Part shown: piece by piece, positions 17,108 through 25,712 of the stretch
Numbering within the stretch: the first letter of the stretch is position 1
How the letters are laid out: every line of letters begins with the position of its first letter
Assembly (NCBI RefSeq): GCF_001570585.1
Contig: NZ_BBXF01000001.1
Span: 737,691 to 801,690 of the forward strand
DNA length: 64,000 nucleotides
Direction: 5' to 3'
Source of the DNA: Herbidospora daliensis
Lineage (GTDB): Bacteria; Actinomycetota; Actinomycetes; Streptosporangiales; Streptosporangiaceae
Translations under genes and position numbers: made by a program
Notes under the pieces: generated by a model
The model's database searches: none
What the model saw: only the letters and a program-made list of their open reading frames with translations
What the model was told of the DNA's origin: nothing

Positions 17108-18451
17108 CTACCGGACCGGTTCGGGAAGCTTGTCCTCCGAGACGGTTTCGTGCTCCTCGTCCAGCAGCGTGGTCTCGTCGAACGGGTCGCGGCCCGACAG
17201 CACCTCCTGGGCGCGCTCCCGGTCGAACTCCCCGGTCCAGCTGCCGATGAGCACGGTCGCCACCGCGTTGCCGGCGAAGTTGGTCAGCGCGCGGGCCTCG
17301 GACATGAAGCGGTCGATGCCGACGATGAGGCCGACGCCGTCGACGAGCTCGGGCCGGTGCGACTGGAGGCCGGAGGCGAGGGTGGCCAGGCCCGCGCCGG
17401 TGACCCCGGCCGCGCCCTTGGACGCGATCATCATGAAGACCAGCAGCGAGACCTGCTCGCCGAACGACAGCGGGGCCCCGGTCGCGCTGGCCACGAAGAG
17501 GGTGGCCATCGTGAGGTAGATCGCGGTCCCGTCGAGGTTGAACGAGTAGCCGGTCGGCACGGTGATGCCGACGACCGGACGGCTCACGCCGAGGTGCTCC
17601 ATCTTGGCGATCAGCCGCGGCAGCGCCGACTCCGACGACGAGGTCGACAGGATCAGCAGGAACTCGCGCCGCAGGTAGGAGAACAGCGCCAGGATGTTGA
17701 CGCGGGCGACCAGGTGCAGCATCGGGCCGAGGACGACGAACACGAACAGCAGGCAGGTCGCGTAGAAGCTGAGCATGATGACGCCGAGGCTGGTCAGGGC
17801 GTCGATCCCGGTCGCGCCGACCACGGCCGCCATCGCGCCGAACGCGCCGACCGGCGCGGCCCACATGATCATGGCGAGGATGCGGAAGACGAGCCGCTGG
17901 ATGTGCTCGACGCCGGCCAGGATCGGCGTGGCCCGCGACCCCATCGCCTGGAGGGCGAACCCGGCGAGCAGCGCGACCAGCAGCGTCTGGAGCACCGAGC
18001 CCTCGGTGAACGCCGAGACGAGCGTGGCCGGGATGATGCCGAGCAGGAACGCCGTGGTGTCGCTCTCGCCGCCCTTGGCGGCCTCGGCCGCGGCGGCCTC
18101 CCGCGCGGAGTCGGTAAGCTGCAGCCCCTGACCGGGGTCGACCAGGTTCCCCACGACCAGGCCGATCGCGAGCGCCACGGTCGACATGACCAGGAAGTAA
18201 CCGAGGGCGAGCCCGCCGACCCGGCCGACCTTGGCGGCCTTGGCCACCGAACCGATGCCGAGCACGATCGTGCAGAAGATGATCGGGCTGATCATCATCT
18301 TGATCAGCGCCACGAAGGCGGTGCCCAGCGGCTTCAGCGCGACCCCGAGGTCGGGGGCGAGGAAGCCGACGGCGACACCGGCGACGGCCGCGACGATGAC
18401 GGCGAGGTAGAGGTAGCGCGTCTTGTCGCGTCTCACCTGGGGTTCGGACAT
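17108..18451 (-). CDS. dctA: C4-dicarboxylate:cation symporter DctA
   Basis: A 447-residue DAACS-family symporter that takes up succinate, fumarate and malate with protons or sodium. The re-entrant loop motif is seen as STSSSESALPRLI. The conserved VPTGYSFNLDGTAIY motif follows, then MIASKGAAGVTGAG. About eight membrane helices are predicted. The acidic C-terminal tail is cytoplasmic. It is divergent from a DcuS/CitA-like kinase gene 116 bp away, and that two-component pair is its likely regulator. A CRP-like palindrome sits between them. Confidence 0.93.
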   Translation of the reverse strand: MSEPQVRRDKTRYLYLAVIVAAVAGVAVGFLAPDLGVALKPLGTAFVALIKMMISPIIFCTIVLGIGSVAKAAKVGRVGGLALGYFLVMSTVALAIGLVVGNLVDPGQGLQLTDSAREAAAAEAAKGGESDTTAFLLGIIPATLVSAFTEGSVLQTLLVALLAGFALQAMGSRATPILAGVEHIQRLVFRILAMIMWAAPVGAFGAMAAVVGATGIDALTSLGVIMLSFYATCLLFVFVVLGPMLHLVARVNILALFSYLRREFLLILSTSSSESALPRLIAKMEHLGVSRPVVGITVPTGYSFNLDGTAIYLTMATLFVASATGAPLSFGEQVSLLVFMMIASKGAAGVTGAGLATLASGLQSHRPELVDGVGLIVGIDRFMSEARALTNFAGNAVATVLIGSWTGEFDRERAQEVLSGRDPFDETTLLDEEHETVSEDKLPEPVR

Positions 18452-18503
18452 CAGGTTCTCACTCTCCCTGGGGGGTGTCGGTGGGGCGACTATCCGCCTG
18501 GGG

Positions 18504-18519
18504 AGTGACCTGGGTCACT
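18504..18519. promoter_or_regulatory. CRP-like palindrome between dctA and the CitA-type kinase gene
   Basis: AGTGACCTGGGTCACT is a near-perfect palindrome (7-bp arms, 2-bp centre) matching GTGA-N6-TCAC. It lies 52 bp from the dctA start and 48 bp from the kinase start, so it could control either promoter. Confidence 0.6.
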
Positions 18520-18567
18520 ATTGCGTACATTTCGTTCACCGGACCGAGTCAGGAGAGGTGAGGCCGG

Positions 18568-20139
18568 ATGCGGCGGTGGAGCCTCGCGCGGCAGATGCTC
18601 GTGCTCCAGATCGTCGTCGTGGTGGCGACCGTGGCGGCCGGGACCGTGATGGCGATCCTGCAAACGCGTGACCTGGTCACCGAGGACGCGACGGCGGTGA
18701 CCCGCGCGGTCGCGGTCAGCGTGGCGGCGGCCCCGTCGGTGCTGGCCGCGCTCGACGACCCCGACCCGACGGCCGCGCTCGAACCGTACGCCGAGAGGGT
18801 GCGGGCCGAGACCGGGGTCAACTTCATCACGATCATGACGACGGCGGGCATCCGCTACACCCACCCCACCCGGGCGGAGATAGGGAAGCCCTACCTGGGC
18901 ACCACGGCCCCCGCCCTGGCCGGGCGGACCTTCAGCGAGACGTACACGGGCACCCTGGGACCCTCGACGCGGACCATCACCCCCGTGCGCGACGCGTCGG
19001 GCCGGGTCAGGGCGCTGGTGAGCGCCGGTATAACGGTGGAGAACATCGGCGGCCGGCTGCGCGAGCAGCTGGAGGCCGGGGTGCTCGCCGGGCTGCTCGG
19101 CCTCGCGGCCGGAACCGCGGGCACCTACCTGGCCGGCCGCCGCCTCCGCCGCCACACCCACGACCTCGGGACCCAAGAGCTGACCCGCATGTACGAGTAC
19201 CACGAGGCGATCCTGCACGCCGTCCGCGAGGGCCTGCTGCTGGTCGACGGCCGGGGCGTGCTCACGCTGTGCAACGACGGCGCCCGCGAGCTGCTCGGCC
19301 TCCCGGAGCACGCCGAAGGCAGGTTCGTCGAGTCGCTCGGCCTGCCGCCCTCGCTGACCGAGCTGCTGACGTCGGGCGGCAACCGGACCGACGAGATCCA
19401 CCTGACCGGCGACCGGGTGCTGCTGGTCAGCGTCTCGGCGGTCAGGTCGGGCGCCCGCTCCCTCGGCACGGTCGTCACGCTGCGCGACCACACCGAGCTC
19501 CAGGACGTCACGGGCCAGCTCGACGCCGAACGCGGCTTCGCCGACGCGCTGCGGTCGGCCGCCCACGAGTCGGCCAACCGCCTGCACACCGTGATCAGCC
19601 TGGTCGAACTGGGCCGCCCCGACGAGGCGGTGTCGTTCGCGACCGAGGAACTGCGGGCCGCCCAGGAACTGACCGACCGCGTCGTGGCGGCGGTCCGCGA
19701 ACCGGTGCTGGCGGCGCTGCTGCTCGGCAAGTCGGCCCAGGCGGCCGAACGCGGCGTGGAGTTGTCGATCACCCCGGAGAGCGAGCTCGACGACGTCGGC
19801 CTCGACCCCCACGACCTGGTGGCGATCCTGGCGAACCTGATCGACAACGCGGTCGACGCGGCCATGTCGGGAGCGCCGCCCGCGAAGGTGGAGGTGCACG
19901 TCGCGGCGTTCGGCGACGTCTGCGAGATCCGGGTGGCCGACAGCGGTCCGGGCCTCGACCCCGACCGGGCCGAGGAGGCCTACCAGCGCGGCTGGACGAC
20001 CAAGGGCGACGGCCGGGGCCTCGGCCTGCCCCTGGCGGTGCAGGCGGTGCGCAGGCTGGGCGGCACGATCGAGGTGAGCGCCGGCCGGGGCGCGGTCTTC
20101 ACCGTCCGGCTTCCCCTGCCCGAGAGGACCGCGTCGTGA
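18568..20139 (+). CDS. DcuS/CitA-family sensor histidine kinase
   Basis: A 523-residue membrane kinase of the citrate/C4-dicarboxylate family. Helix 1 (residues about 8-30) and helix 2 (about 173-192) flank an extracytoplasmic PAS/Cache domain with RYTHPTRAEIGKPYLG, the ligand-site region of CitA/DcuS sensors. A cytoplasmic PAS domain (about 210-310) follows, then a transmitter with phosphoacceptor H333 in AAHESANRLHTV and ATPase boxes NLIDNAVDAA and GRGLGLPLAVQA. It overlaps the regulator gene by 4 bp (GTGA). It should sense a C4-dicarboxylate or citrate and control dctA, which is divergent. Confidence 0.93.
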   Translation: MRRWSLARQMLVLQIVVVVATVAAGTVMAILQTRDLVTEDATAVTRAVAVSVAAAPSVLAALDDPDPTAALEPYAERVRAETGVNFITIMTTAGIRYTHPTRAEIGKPYLGTTAPALAGRTFSETYTGTLGPSTRTITPVRDASGRVRALVSAGITVENIGGRLREQLEAGVLAGLLGLAAGTAGTYLAGRRLRRHTHDLGTQELTRMYEYHEAILHAVREGLLLVDGRGVLTLCNDGARELLGLPEHAEGRFVESLGLPPSLTELLTSGGNRTDEIHLTGDRVLLVSVSAVRSGARSLGTVVTLRDHTELQDVTGQLDAERGFADALRSAAHESANRLHTVISLVELGRPDEAVSFATEELRAAQELTDRVVAAVREPVLAALLLGKSAQAAERGVELSITPESELDDVGLDPHDLVAILANLIDNAVDAAMSGAPPAKVEVHVAAFGDVCEIRVADSGPGLDPDRAEEAYQRGWTTKGDGRGLGLPLAVQAVRRLGGTIEVSAGRGAVFTVRLPLPERTAS

Positions 20140-20807
20140 TCTCCGTGCTCGTCGTCGAGGACGAGGAGATCACCGCCGAGGCCAACCGGGTCTACGTGGA
20201 ACGGGTGCCCGGGTTCGAGGTCGCCGGAGTGGTGCGTTCGGGCGGCGAGGCGCTGCGGTTCCTCCGCAGGCAGCCCGTCGACCTGGTGCTGCTCGACCTC
20301 TACCTGCCCGACATGCACGGCCTGGACGTCTGCCGGGCGATCAGGGGCGCGGGCGTCCTGTGCGACGTCATCGTCGTCACCTCGGCCCGCGACCTGTCGA
20401 TGGTGCGCTCGGCCGTGTCGGCGGGGGTGGCGCAGTACGTGCTGAAGCCGTTCACGTTCGCCGCCCTCAACGACAAGCTGCGCCAGTACGCCAGGTTCCG
20501 CTCCTCCGCCGACGCGTCGGGCGAGGCGAGCGGGCAGGGGGAGGTCGACGACATGCTGGCCGCCCTGCGCGGCCCCGGCCGGTCGCACCTGCCGAAGGGC
20601 CTGACCCAGCCGACCCTGGAGGCCGTGGTCGCCGAGCTCCGGGGCGCGGCCGACGGCATGTCGGCCACCGCGGTCGCCGCCTCGGTCGGGGTCTCGCGGG
20701 TGACGGCCCGGCGCTACCTGGAGCACCTGACGGAGAGCGGGGCGGCCCGGCGGCTGCCCCAATACGGCGGCATCGGCCGGCCCGAGCTGGTCTATCAGCT
20801 CATCTGA
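20136..20807 (+). CDS. CitB/DcuR-family response regulator
   Basis: A 223-residue regulator. The receiver domain has E8/D9 acidic residues, phosphoacceptor D54 in VLLDLYLPD and lysine in VLKPFTF. The C-terminal half carries a winged helix-turn-helix (TAVAASVGVSRVTARRYLEHL). GTG 20136 overlaps the kinase stop (GTGA), so kinase and regulator are translationally coupled. It probably activates dctA. Its last 13 bp overlap the convergent HIT gene. Confidence 0.92.
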   Translation: MISVLVVEDEEITAEANRVYVERVPGFEVAGVVRSGGEALRFLRRQPVDLVLLDLYLPDMHGLDVCRAIRGAGVLCDVIVVTSARDLSMVRSAVSAGVAQYVLKPFTFAALNDKLRQYARFRSSADASGEASGQGEVDDMLAALRGPGRSHLPKGLTQPTLEAVVAELRGAADGMSATAVAASVGVSRVTARRYLEHLTESGAARRLPQYGGIGRPELVYQLI

Positions 20808-21202
20808 GCGCTGATCTTCGCGGCGTACTCGCGGGCCTCCTCGTCGGAGGCGTACTTTGTACGCGGCCAGAAGAAGCCCCGCAGCCCGTCCTTCGGGTTC
20901 CTCGGCACCACGTGGGTGTGCAGGTGGGCGACCGACTGCGAGACGACGTTGTTGAGGGCCACGAAGCTGCCCTTCGCGTCGAGCCCCGCCATGACGGCCC
21001 GGGTGACGGCCTGCACCCGCTCGAAGTAGGGCCCGACGTCGGCGAGGTCGAGCAGCGTGACGACGTGGGTCTTCGGCACGACCAGGACATGGCCCTTGAA
21101 CACGGGCCGGTGGTCGAGGAAGGCGAACACGACGTCGTCGTCGTAGACCGCGACGGTGTCGGCCGCACCGGCCACCATCGCGCAGAACAGGCAGTCGCTC
21201 AT
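20795..21202 (-). CDS. HIT-family nucleotide-binding protein
   Basis: A 135-residue HIT protein: C3LFC-type start, then the catalytic triad motif HLHTHVVPR near residue 95. Such proteins hydrolyse AMP-derived or dinucleoside phosphates; the exact substrate is unknown. The N-terminal CxxC-like cysteines (CLFC) often bind zinc in this family. The start ATG overlaps the stop of the upstream WYL regulator gene by 4 bp (ATGA), so the two form an operon, though a functional link is not obvious. Confidence 0.9.
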   Translation of the reverse strand: MSDCLFCAMVAGAADTVAVYDDDVVFAFLDHRPVFKGHVLVVPKTHVVTLLDLADVGPYFERVQAVTRAVMAGLDAKGSFVALNNVVSQSVAHLHTHVVPRNPKDGLRGFFWPRTKYASDEEAREYAAKISAQMS

Positions 21203-22161
21203 CCTGCCGACCCTAGGCCGTGCCGGGCGTAGGAGGTGAGGCGCTCGGCGAACGCGACGACGAGGTCGCGCAGTTCATCGGGGCGCTCGACGACGAACGG
21301 CCGGTCGAGCGAGGCGAGCACCGGCGGCAGCCAGTCGAGCCGCTCCACCCGCAGCTCGACCCGCCACCCGCCCTCGGCCTCCTCCAGACTCGCGACGCTC
21401 TCGGGCAGGCGGGCGCGGATCTGCGCGGCCGTCCCGTGGATCCGCAGCACCACCTCATGCCGGTAGTCCGCCGTGGCGAACGCCTCCACGAGCCGCCGGG
21501 CCGGATCGGAGCCGGCCAGCGCGTCGAACGAGCCGGGCAGGGCGCGTACGGCCGCGATGCGATCGAGCCGGAAGGTCCGGTCGTCGCCGATCCGCTGGTC
21601 CCGGCCGGTGACGTACCACCGGCCGGCGTGGGCGACGATCCCGTGGGCGTGCAGCGTGCGTTCGCTGCGTTTGCCGTCGCGGCCGGTGTAGCGGATCGAG
21701 ACCGGGCGGCGGTGGCGCACCGCGTCGGCGAGGGTGAGCAGGACCTCGGCGTCGGGGGTGGCGGCCCCGCCAGGACGGTCGGTGAAGGCGAGCGTCTCCA
21801 GGAGCGCGTCGAGCCGTCGGGCGAGGTGCCGGGGCAGCACCCGCCGGATCTTCGCCGAGGCCGTCTCGGCCGCCGTCGTCATCTCCCCACTGCGGCCGGC
21901 GACCAGGCCGAGCAGCACGGCCAGCGCCTCGTCGTCGCCCAGCATGAGGGGAGGCAGGCGGTAGCCGGGGGCGAGCCGGTAGCCGCCGTACCGGCCGCGC
22001 ACCGACTCCACGGGCACGTCGAGGTCGACCAGCTGCCGCACGTAGCGCCGCACGGTGCGCCCCTCGACGCCGAGCCGGTCGGCGAGTTCGGCCACGGTCC
22101 GGGTGCCGCCCGACTGGAGCAGTTCCAAAAGCGTCAGCACGCGGCCGGTGGGTCGAGGCAT
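21199..22161 (-). CDS. WYL-domain transcriptional regulator (YafY type)
   Basis: A 320-residue regulator. An N-terminal winged HTH (residues about 1-60, TVAELADRLGVEGRTVRRYV) is followed by a WYL domain (about 140-220, with GRDGKRSERTLHAHGIVAHAG and RWYVTGRD) and the WCX extension. WYL domains bind nucleic acid or small ligands and often control DNA-damage or defence genes. The ATG start has no ribosome site, but TAAGCT lies 6 nt upstream, suggesting a leaderless transcript. The VOC gene is divergent 62 bp away and may be a target. Confidence 0.9.
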   Translation of the reverse strand: MPRPTGRVLTLLELLQSGGTRTVAELADRLGVEGRTVRRYVRQLVDLDVPVESVRGRYGGYRLAPGYRLPPLMLGDDEALAVLLGLVAGRSGEMTTAAETASAKIRRVLPRHLARRLDALLETLAFTDRPGGAATPDAEVLLTLADAVRHRRPVSIRYTGRDGKRSERTLHAHGIVAHAGRWYVTGRDQRIGDDRTFRLDRIAAVRALPGSFDALAGSDPARRLVEAFATADYRHEVVLRIHGTAAQIRARLPESVASLEEAEGGWRVELRVERLDWLPPVLASLDRPFVVERPDELRDLVVAFAERLTSYARHGLGSAG

Positions 22162-22223
22162 TTTCGCAGCTTAGTGCCGATACCGGACCGATTCTGTCCC
22201 CTATTTCTCCTAGCCTGCGGCTC

Positions 22224-22589
22224 ATGGACTTCGTCTCGATCCGCATCATCACCGGCGACGTGGCGCGCCTCGTCGACTTCTACGAGCGGGCCACCGGCAC
22301 GCCCGCGACCCGGGCCACCGAGGACTTCGCCGAACTCAGGACCGCCCACGCCACCCTCGCCATCGCGAGCACCCGCACCGTCCCGCTGTTCGCCCCGGGC
22401 GCCGCCCGGCCGGCGGACAACCACAGCGTGATCATCGAGTTCCGCGTCGACGACGTGGACCGGCTCCGCCCCAACCTCGCCGACGTCGTCACCGAGCCGA
22501 CCACGATGCCCTGGGGCAACCGGTCGATGCTTTTCCGCGACCCCGACGGCAACCTGGTCAACTTCTTCACCCCGCCCCGCTCTAGTTGA
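22224..22589 (+). CDS. VOC-family (glyoxalase/bleomycin-resistance fold) protein
   Basis: A 121-residue vicinal-oxygen-chelate protein, a single two-module betaalphabetabetabeta fold. It starts FVSIRIITGDVARLVDFYERATG and ends MLFRDPDGNLVNFFTP, both typical. Enzymes of this fold include glyoxalases, dioxygenases and drug-binding proteins; the specific role is unknown. TAGCCT lies 7 nt before the ATG and there is no Shine-Dalgarno site, so it is probably leaderless. Divergence from the WYL regulator suggests control by it. Confidence 0.87.
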   Translation: MDFVSIRIITGDVARLVDFYERATGTPATRATEDFAELRTAHATLAIASTRTVPLFAPGAARPADNHSVIIEFRVDDVDRLRPNLADVVTEPTTMPWGNRSMLFRDPDGNLVNFFTPPRSS

Positions 22590-22655
22590 AAATTAAACAA
22601 TCATCTGCCTATGATCCGGGGCATTCGGAGATCTTGTTGAAACGGAAGGCAGCAG

Positions 22656-23003
22656 ATGCTCACGTTCACGAAGCAATCCGTAATGCGCCTGGCCGCGGCG
22701 GCGTTCGCGGCGGCGGCGGTGGCCACGGCGGCGGCTCCGGCCTCCGCCGCGACCGGACCGTCGGGCACGGTCAACTTCTACGCCGACGCGTGGTTCACCA
22801 CCCAGATCGCGGCCTACGACGCCGCCACGCTGGGCACGGGCTGCCACGTGCTGCCCTCGGTCGCGCACGCGGAGTGGAACGACACGAACGTCGCCATCGA
22901 GGTCTACACGACCACCGACTGCACCGGCCACGCCCTGTACTTCCCCGCGAACGACATCCACAGCTTCATCAGATTCGACGCGCGGAGCTTCCGGGTCGCC
23001 TGA
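22656..23003 (+). CDS. Small secreted protein, beta/gamma-crystallin-like
   Basis: A 115-residue exported protein. A signal peptide (residues about 1-32, ending APASAAT) precedes an 80-residue mature domain with two cysteines and the pattern VNFYADAWF ... SFIRFDARSFRV. Greek-key strands of this kind recall beta/gamma-crystallin or I36-type inhibitor-like secreted proteins of actinomycetes, but I am not sure of the family. GGAAGG lies about 9 nt before the ATG. A downstream in-frame ATG (22683) would still leave a signal peptide. Confidence 0.7.
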   Translation: MLTFTKQSVMRLAAAAFAAAAVATAAAPASAATGPSGTVNFYADAWFTTQIAAYDAATLGTGCHVLPSVAHAEWNDTNVAIEVYTTTDCTGHALYFPANDIHSFIRFDARSFRVA

Positions 23004-23010
23004 CCGGGCC

Positions 23011-24165
23011 CTACCACCCCACCTTGAGGGTGCCCTTCAGCAGGGCACGGGCGACGACCATCCGCTGGACGTCGTTCGTGCCCTCGCCGATGGCCATCAG
23101 CGGCGCGTCGCGGTAGAGGCGTTCGAGCACGAACTCCTGCGAGTACCCGTAGCCGCCGTGGATGCGCATCGCCTCCATCGTCGTGGTCAGCGCCATCTCG
23201 GAGGCGAAGTACTTCGCCATGGCCGCCTCGCCGGTCACCGCCCCCTGCTCCGACCGGGTCGCCGCCCAGTAGGTCATCAGCCGGGCGGCCTGGATCTCGG
23301 TCGCCATGTCGGCCAGCTTCAGCTGGATCGCCTGGAACTCGGAGATGGGCTGCCCGAACGCCGTGCGCTCCTTCGAGTAGGCCAGCGCCGCGTCGTAGGC
23401 GCACTGGGCCACCCCGACCGCGCGGGCCGCGATGTTGATGCGCCCGAGTTCGAGGGCCGCCAGCACCTGCTGCAGGCCGCGCCCCTCGACGCCGCCCAGC
23501 AGCCGCCCGGCCGGCACCCGCACCGCGTCGAGCACGACCTCGCACGTCTCGGTGCCCTTGTAGCCGAGTTTCGGCAGGTCACGGCTGACCTGGAGGTCGG
23601 CCTGGTCGACCAGCAGCACCGACATGCCCCGGTGCGCCGGCGTCTCCTCCGAGGTCTTCACCAGCACGGGCAGCGGGTCGGCGTGCCGGGCGTTGGTGAT
23701 CCACGTCTTGGTGCCGGTGACGACGTAGTGGCCGCCGTCTCTGACGGCGCGGGTCGTGATGCCCTGCAGGTCGGTGCCGGCCCCGGGTTCGGTCAACGCG
23801 ATGCCGGTACGCCGCCCGCCCGACGCCCACGCCGGCAGGAACTCCTCCTTCTGCGCGTCGGTCCCGTACCGGGCGACCATCCACGTCGCGAGCGAATGGG
23901 AGCCCAGGATCCCGGCCACGCCCATCCAGCCGCGCGCGATCTCCTCGAAGACGAGGGCGAAGGAGACCCGGTCGAGGTCGAGCCCCCCGTACGCCTCGGG
24001 GATCGTCATGCCGAACAGGCCCAGCGACGCGAACGCGTCGACGATCTCGGCCGGGTAGCGGCCCGAGCGTTCCCATTCGGCCGCGACCGGGACGATCTCG
24101 GCGTCGACGAACTGCCGGAGGGTGCGCCGGAAGAGCACCTGGTCGTCGGTGAGGTCGAAGTTCAT
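23011..24165 (-). CDS. Acyl-CoA dehydrogenase (FadE19 / isovaleryl-CoA dehydrogenase-like)
   Basis: A 384-residue FAD enzyme that introduces a 2,3 double bond into an acyl-CoA. Motifs include GIALTEPGAGTDLQGI (flavin binding), GTKTWITNA, and the C-terminal IHGGYGYSQEF and IGEGTNDVQR. The start ATG overlaps the MaoC gene stop by ATGA. The order MaoC - acyl-CoA dehydrogenase resembles Rv2499c-Rv2500c (fadE19) of Mycobacterium tuberculosis, which sits with accA1/accD1 in leucine degradation. The matching carboxylase genes are here 25 kb away (49.7-53.3 kb). Short branched-chain acyl-CoA is therefore the likely substrate (inference). Confidence 0.9.
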   Translation of the reverse strand: MNFDLTDDQVLFRRTLRQFVDAEIVPVAAEWERSGRYPAEIVDAFASLGLFGMTIPEAYGGLDLDRVSFALVFEEIARGWMGVAGILGSHSLATWMVARYGTDAQKEEFLPAWASGGRRTGIALTEPGAGTDLQGITTRAVRDGGHYVVTGTKTWITNARHADPLPVLVKTSEETPAHRGMSVLLVDQADLQVSRDLPKLGYKGTETCEVVLDAVRVPAGRLLGGVEGRGLQQVLAALELGRINIAARAVGVAQCAYDAALAYSKERTAFGQPISEFQAIQLKLADMATEIQAARLMTYWAATRSEQGAVTGEAAMAKYFASEMALTTTMEAMRIHGGYGYSQEFVLERLYRDAPLMAIGEGTNDVQRMVVARALLKGTLKVGW

Positions 24166-24677
24166 GCCAGCGGCCCGTTCTTCGCGACGGGGAAGAAGCC
24201 CTTGTCGTGGGGGGCGTCGCGTTTGTAGACCAGGACCGCGCGCCGCCACGACATGACCTCGTCGCCGTCCTGGTTCAGGCCGCGGGTGCGGCAGGTGACG
24301 ATCCCGGCGTACGGCCGCGACTTCGACTCGCGCACGGCCTCGACCAGCGACTCGGCGTAGAGGGTGTCGCCGACGAAGACGGGGTGGGTGAGCCGGATCT
24401 CGTCCCAGCCGAGGTTCATCGAGGCGTTCTGGCTGACGTCGATGACCGACAGGCCGAGCACGATCGCGACCGACAACCCCGAGTTCACGATGACCTTCCC
24501 GACGGGGGCCCGCGCGGCGAAGTGGGCGTTGAAGTGGTTCTGGTTGGTGTTCATCGTCAGCAGGGTGAACCACGTGTTGTCCGCCTCGGAGATGGTCCGG
24601 CCGAGGGGGTGCTGGAACACGTCACCGACGACGAAATCCTCGTAGTAACGGCCGAGATGGGCTGCGTGTACGGTCAC
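24162..24677 (-). CDS. MaoC-family hotdog-fold dehydratase
   Basis: A 171-residue single-hotdog enzyme of the MaoC/R-hydratase type. It shows GRTISEADNTWFTLLTMNTNQNHFN (acyl-CoA pocket; D/H of the hydratase active site) and VIVNSGLSVAIVLGLSV. It probably hydrates an enoyl-CoA made by the acyl-CoA dehydrogenase, whose start overlaps its stop. Start GTG 24677 has AGGGGA directly adjacent, so initiation there is unusual or leaderless. The pair is divergent from the phosphate transporter gene. Confidence 0.88.
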   Translation of the reverse strand: MTVHAAHLGRYYEDFVVGDVFQHPLGRTISEADNTWFTLLTMNTNQNHFNAHFAARAPVGKVIVNSGLSVAIVLGLSVIDVSQNASMNLGWDEIRLTHPVFVGDTLYAESLVEAVRESKSRPYAGIVTCRTRGLNQDGDEVMSWRRAVLVYKRDAPHDKGFFPVAKNGPLA

Positions 24678-24731
24678 TCCCCTATCGTCCCCAGATCTCC
24701 CTCCGAGTGATCACCCCGTCGACCGGGAATG

Positions 24732-24764
24732 CCTGGGTAAACAAAGGGTGAACAAACGGCAAAC
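24732..24764. promoter_or_regulatory. Three tandem PHO-box units (PhoP site) before the Pit gene
   Basis: Read on the minus strand there are three consecutive 11-bp direct repeats: GTTTGCCGTTT, GTTCACCCTTT and GTTTACCCAGG. These fit the Streptomyces PHO-box unit (core GTTCACC plus 4 loose bases, 11-bp period). They end right at the ribosome site (24765-24772) of the downstream phosphate transporter. That position is better suited to repression than activation. Confidence 0.75.
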
Positions 24765-24776
24765 GAGAGGAGATTG

Positions 24777-25712
24777 TTGTCCGCCTCACTGGCTGTTCTC
24801 GCCGGAGTGTTCGCGGTGGTCTCGGGGGTCAACGACGGCGGCGCGCTGCTCGGCGCCGGGCTCCGGGTCCCGGGGGTGCGCCCACTGGTGGCGCTGTTCC
24901 TGTTGGTCGCCGCCGTCGCGGCGGTCCCCATGCTGACGTCGCGGGTGGCCGCGACCTTCACGACCCGGCTGGCGTCGCTGCCGGGCGCCGCCGGGCAGGT
25001 CGCGATGACCGTCGCGGTGGTCTGCGCGCTCGTCGTCGTGCTGGCGCTGAGCAGCCGGGGCTGGCCGACCAGCCTCACGCTGGCCATCGTCGGCGGCCTG
25101 ACCGGCGCGGCCGCCGGGCTCGGGCTGCCCGTCTCGCCGGGCGGGGTCGGCCTGGTGCTCGCGGCGGGCGTCGCCGCGCCCTTCATCGGCGCGACGGTGG
25201 CCGTGCTCGCCAGCCGCGTGGTGTCGGGGCTGGGCCGGGCGCAGTCGCTGCCGCGCCTCCACTGGGGCGGGTTCGCGGTGCAGTGCCTCGCCTACGCCGC
25301 CAACGACGGCCAGAAGATGCTCGCCGTCTTCCTCGTCGGGCTGGGCGTGGGCGGCGCGCCGCCGCTGGTCTGCCTGCTGGTCGCGGCGCTGTTCGCGGTC
25401 GGCGCGGTCTACGGCCTGCCGCGCGCCGGGCAGACGCTCAGCCGCCAGCTGCTGCCCGCCCGTCCGCTGCACGCCGTGGCCGCCGGGCTGGGCAGCGGCC
25501 TGTCGGTGATCGGCTGCGCGGCGGCCGGAGCGCCGGTGAGCATGACGCAGGCCATCGCGGGCGGCTTCGTCGGCGCGGGGGTGGCCGACGGCGTGCGCCG
25601 GGTGCGCTGGGCGGCGACGTCCAAGATCGTGCTCGCCTGGACGCTGACCCTCCCGGTCAGCGGCCTGCTCGGCCTCGGGGCCGGGCTGCTGGTCAAGGGG
25701 GTGACCGGGTGA
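24777..25712 (+). CDS. pit: Low-affinity inorganic phosphate transporter, Pit family
   Basis: A 311-residue PiT permease. The two family signatures, one in each inverted half, are GVNDGGALLG (residues about 18-27) and YAANDGQKM (about 175). GAPVSMTQA follows in the C-terminal half. About nine membrane helices are predicted. Two adjacent TTG codons could start it; TTG 24777 has better spacing from GAGAGG. The gene overlaps the DUF47 partner by GTGA. The tandem PHO box upstream implies control by PhoP. Pit systems import metal-phosphate complexes when phosphate is plentiful. Confidence 0.88.
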   Translation: MSASLAVLAGVFAVVSGVNDGGALLGAGLRVPGVRPLVALFLLVAAVAAVPMLTSRVAATFTTRLASLPGAAGQVAMTVAVVCALVVVLALSSRGWPTSLTLAIVGGLTGAAAGLGLPVSPGGVGLVLAAGVAAPFIGATVAVLASRVVSGLGRAQSLPRLHWGGFAVQCLAYAANDGQKMLAVFLVGLGVGGAPPLVCLLVAALFAVGAVYGLPRAGQTLSRQLLPARPLHAVAAGLGSGLSVIGCAAAGAPVSMTQAIAGGFVGAGVADGVRRVRWAATSKIVLAWTLTLPVSGLLGLGAGLLVKGVTG

